Source: Gemmatimonadota bacterium
Lineage (GTDB): Bacteria; Gemmatimonadota; Gemmatimonadetes; Gemmatimonadales; GWC2-71-9
DNA: 7,508 nt
Direction of reading: 5' to 3'
Assembly: GCA_025360265.1 (NCBI GenBank)
Contig: JANYCP010000010.1
Coordinates: forward strand, 1-7,508
Shown here piece after piece: positions 6,671 through 7,508 of this stretch (positions are counted from its first letter, which is position 1; each line of letters starts with the position of its first letter). The position numbers and the translations under genes were made by a program. Under the pieces are notes generated by a model. It had not been told where the DNA came from, searched no databases, and saw nothing but the letters and a program-made list of their open reading frames with translations.

Positions 6671-7091
6671 AGGGTGCGGTGAATAGCAGTTTTTTTGTCG
6701 GACCGAAGTCATCCACCTTGAGGTAGAAGAAGTACAGTCCTGGTGACGCTGCCCTCGTGCCGTTGCTGACTGTTCCGTCCCAGACCGCCACATACTCGCC
6801 ACATCTCAGCGGAATGCTGTCCAGTACCACGGTTGGGCGGTCGCGAAGGTGAAGGACGGCCACCGTCTGGGACAGCGAATTGGAAACCCGCAACGACACA
6901 TGGGGAACGTGCCCCTGCCGGCAGATTTCCGGTGCAACGGCAAATGGTACCAGCGCCACCGGGTAGGCGGGGTTGGCCCGGGGCTCTTCGAGTGCGATGG
7001 CCGGTCTGGTTGGCGATCGCTGGGCGGCAGCAGGAAGCGCTACAACCCCTCCGAGCAGCAGGCCGAGTCCCCACCGGACGAACCGGTGCAT
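6669..7091 (-). CDS. Secreted protein with FlgD-type Ig-like C-terminal domain
   Basis: This 140-residue exported protein starts at ATG 7091, supported by AAGGAG five bases upstream. A signal peptide spans residues 1-23: MHRFVRW, a hydrophobic core, then LPAAA|Q. The mature N-terminal part is Pro/Ala-rich (25-55). A region with Cys57 and the strand VSLRVSN (65-71) leads to the C-terminal half, where LRCGEYVAVWDGTVSNGT (95-112) and SPGLYFFYLKV (116-126) followed by TKKLLF match the FlgD immunoglobulin-like fold (xWDGxxxxGxxxxxGxYxYxL). Such domains occur in flagellar hook capping proteins and, as here without other flagellar domains, as sorting or structural modules in surface proteins. Cys57 and Cys97 may form a disulfide. 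The frame is open upstream through the repeat region, but that extension is mostly repeat-encoded and is rejected. Specific function unknown. Confidence 0.8.
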   Translation of the reverse strand: MHRFVRWGLGLLLGGVVALPAAAQRSPTRPAIALEEPRANPAYPVALVPFAVAPEICRQGHVPHVSLRVSNSLSQTVAVLHLRDRPTVVLDSIPLRCGEYVAVWDGTVSNGTRAASPGLYFFYLKVDDFGPTKKLLFTAP

Positions 7092-7096
7092 GGACG

Positions 7097-7102
7097 CTCC
7101 TT
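7097..7102 (-). promoter_or_regulatory. Ribosome binding site of the FlgD-Ig-like gene
   Basis: AAGGAG on the minus strand, five bases before ATG 7091, decides the start against upstream in-frame alternatives at or near 7364. Confidence 0.75.
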
Positions 7103-7187
7103 CAGGCTGCTGACGATTTGTGGATCGAACCAACCTCCGGGTGTCGCGGAACCTGCAATGGGAAGGTAGTGGGGTGTGGAGCATGCG

Positions 7188-7208
7188 GCGTGGGGCGTGG
7201 GGCGTGGC
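7188..7208. repeat. Short tandem array of a GCGTGGG heptamer
   Basis: Three adjacent 7-base units (GCGTGGG, GCGTGGG, GCGTGGC), with degenerate GTGGGGTGTGG sequence just before them (from about 7169). It lies in the non-coding gap between the recO-like gene and the FlgD-Ig-like gene, next to the large inverted repeat. On the minus strand it would read as a His-Ala-Pro-Arg-Pro-Thr peptide, a low-complexity product not expected of a real protein. Confidence 0.7.
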
Positions 7209-7219
7209 GAAAAGGCGCC

Positions 7220-7302
7220 CCTCGTCCTGAGCCACAGGCGAGGGACCTCCAGGATTCCCGACCCACGAGTACCGGAGGTCCCTCGCTTCGCTCAGGACGA
7301 GG
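7220..7302. repeat. Interrupted inverted repeat, REP/MITE-like intergenic element
   Basis: Left arm 7220-7250 is CCTCGTCCTGAGC, five bases, then GCGAGGGACCTCC. Right arm 7274-7302 is GGAGGTCCCTCGC, three bases, then GCTCAGGACGAGG, the exact reverse complement of the left arm apart from the 5/3-base internal loop. The arms give 26 base pairs around a 23-base loop (7251-7273). Similar CGTCCTGAGC...GAGGGACCTCC palindromes are, to my memory, dispersed in Gemmatimonadota and other environmental genomes; this needs a copy-number search. It overlaps the 3' end of the recO-like gene and could act as its terminator or mRNA end. Confidence 0.85.
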
Positions 7303-7508
7303 CCGCTCCGCCCCATGCCTCCAACGCCGGCATCGGCCCATCCCCCAGGTGCTCCCGGACCCACCGAACCAGCAACCGGCGATGCGCTGCGCCCTGACGG
7401 GCATCCAGCAGCGGCAATTCGCCACCCGGATCGAGAAGCGCCACGAGGTCGGCACGATCCACCGGCTGAAGTCGCCGCGATGTCCCCTGTCGGGCGCAGC
7501 TATCGCAC
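7292..7508 (-). CDS. recO: Probable RecO, C-terminal fragment (5' end outside window)
   Basis: From 7507 the frame is open for 71 codons to a TGA at 7294-7292; the N-terminus lies beyond the right edge. The fragment starts with CDSCARQG, fitting the second CxxC of the RecO zinc ribbon. A helix with LQPVDRADLVALL (13-25) follows, then ELPLLDARQGAAHRRLLVRW (30-49), VREHLGDGPMPALEAW (50-65). The helix with HRRLLVRWVREHL and the terminal PALEAW resemble the RecO C-terminal helical domain, where the last helix supports binding to SSB, RecR or DNA in RecFOR-dependent repair. The last residues (GGAASS) run into the inverted repeat, and the stop codon is inside its arm. With only 71 residues visible the family call is tentative; another zinc-ribbon helical protein is possible. 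Confidence 0.58.
   Translation of the reverse strand, partial: CDSCARQGTSRRLQPVDRADLVALLDPGGELPLLDARQGAAHRRLLVRWVREHLGDGPMPALEAWGGAASS

Noticed and set aside
7092..7364. N-terminal extension of the FlgD-Ig-like protein, to 231 residues
   Set aside because: The extension is translated from the inverted repeat and heptamer array. The signal peptide begins at the ATG at 7091, directly after AAGGAG.
7102..7455. 117-codon minus-strand frame across the repeats
   Set aside because: It is a shadow combining an off-frame reading of the recO-like end with the repeats (HAPRPTPHAPHPT-like low complexity).
1..7508. CRISPR array, tRNA, rRNA, transposase, phage or toxin-antitoxin genes
   Set aside because: No spaced direct repeats, cloverleaf arms, rRNA signatures or mobile-element protein motifs were recognised on either strand.

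Overview
The window is a GC-rich stretch of bacterial chromosome in which every gene I can support lies on the minus strand. In transcription order (right to left) these are: a probable recO 3' end, a small exported FlgD-Ig-like protein, clpB, tadA, an osmC-type peroxidase, a large lipoprotein metalloprotease of the M30 type, a small Cys/His membrane protein resembling DUF2946, and the first third to half of a TolC/CzcC-type outer-membrane channel that runs off the left edge. The gene set indicates a diderm bacterium: a lipoprotein with a lipobox, a TolC-family channel and several signal peptides. The protein styles and an intergenic repeat built on the core CCTCGTCCTGAGC fit Gemmatimonadota best. 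That assignment is inference from pattern memory, not a search result.

Right part (about 6630-7508): a partial protein that looks like the RecO C-terminus ends inside a large interrupted inverted repeat (7220-7302). The repeat is followed by a short GCGTGGG tandem array, then by a 140-residue secreted protein whose C-terminal half matches the FlgD immunoglobulin-like domain. Two back-to-back hairpins, the first with a stable UCCG loop, separate it from clpB.

Middle (3095-6584): clpB, tadA and osmC form a tight block with gaps of 45 nt (or 9 nt if tadA uses an upstream CTG) and 1 nt. It joins a disaggregase chaperone, a tRNA-modifying deaminase and a thiol peroxidase, which suggests co-expression around proteotoxic/oxidative stress and translation fidelity. 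No CIRCE element or convincing sigma-32 promoter was found in front of clpB.

Left part (1-3004): the M30-like lipoprotease has its own strong ribosome binding site. The DUF2946-like gene and the TolC-family gene then look like the beginning of a heavy-metal (Czc/Cus-type) RND efflux operon whose remaining genes would lie beyond the left edge.

No CRISPR array, tRNA, rRNA, transposase or phage gene was seen. The window is mostly conserved housekeeping and envelope genes. The best leads are the repeat that supplies the recO stop codon, a possible CTG start for tadA, the Cys/His protein ahead of the efflux channel, and the M30-like lipoprotease. I see no clearly new multi-gene system.
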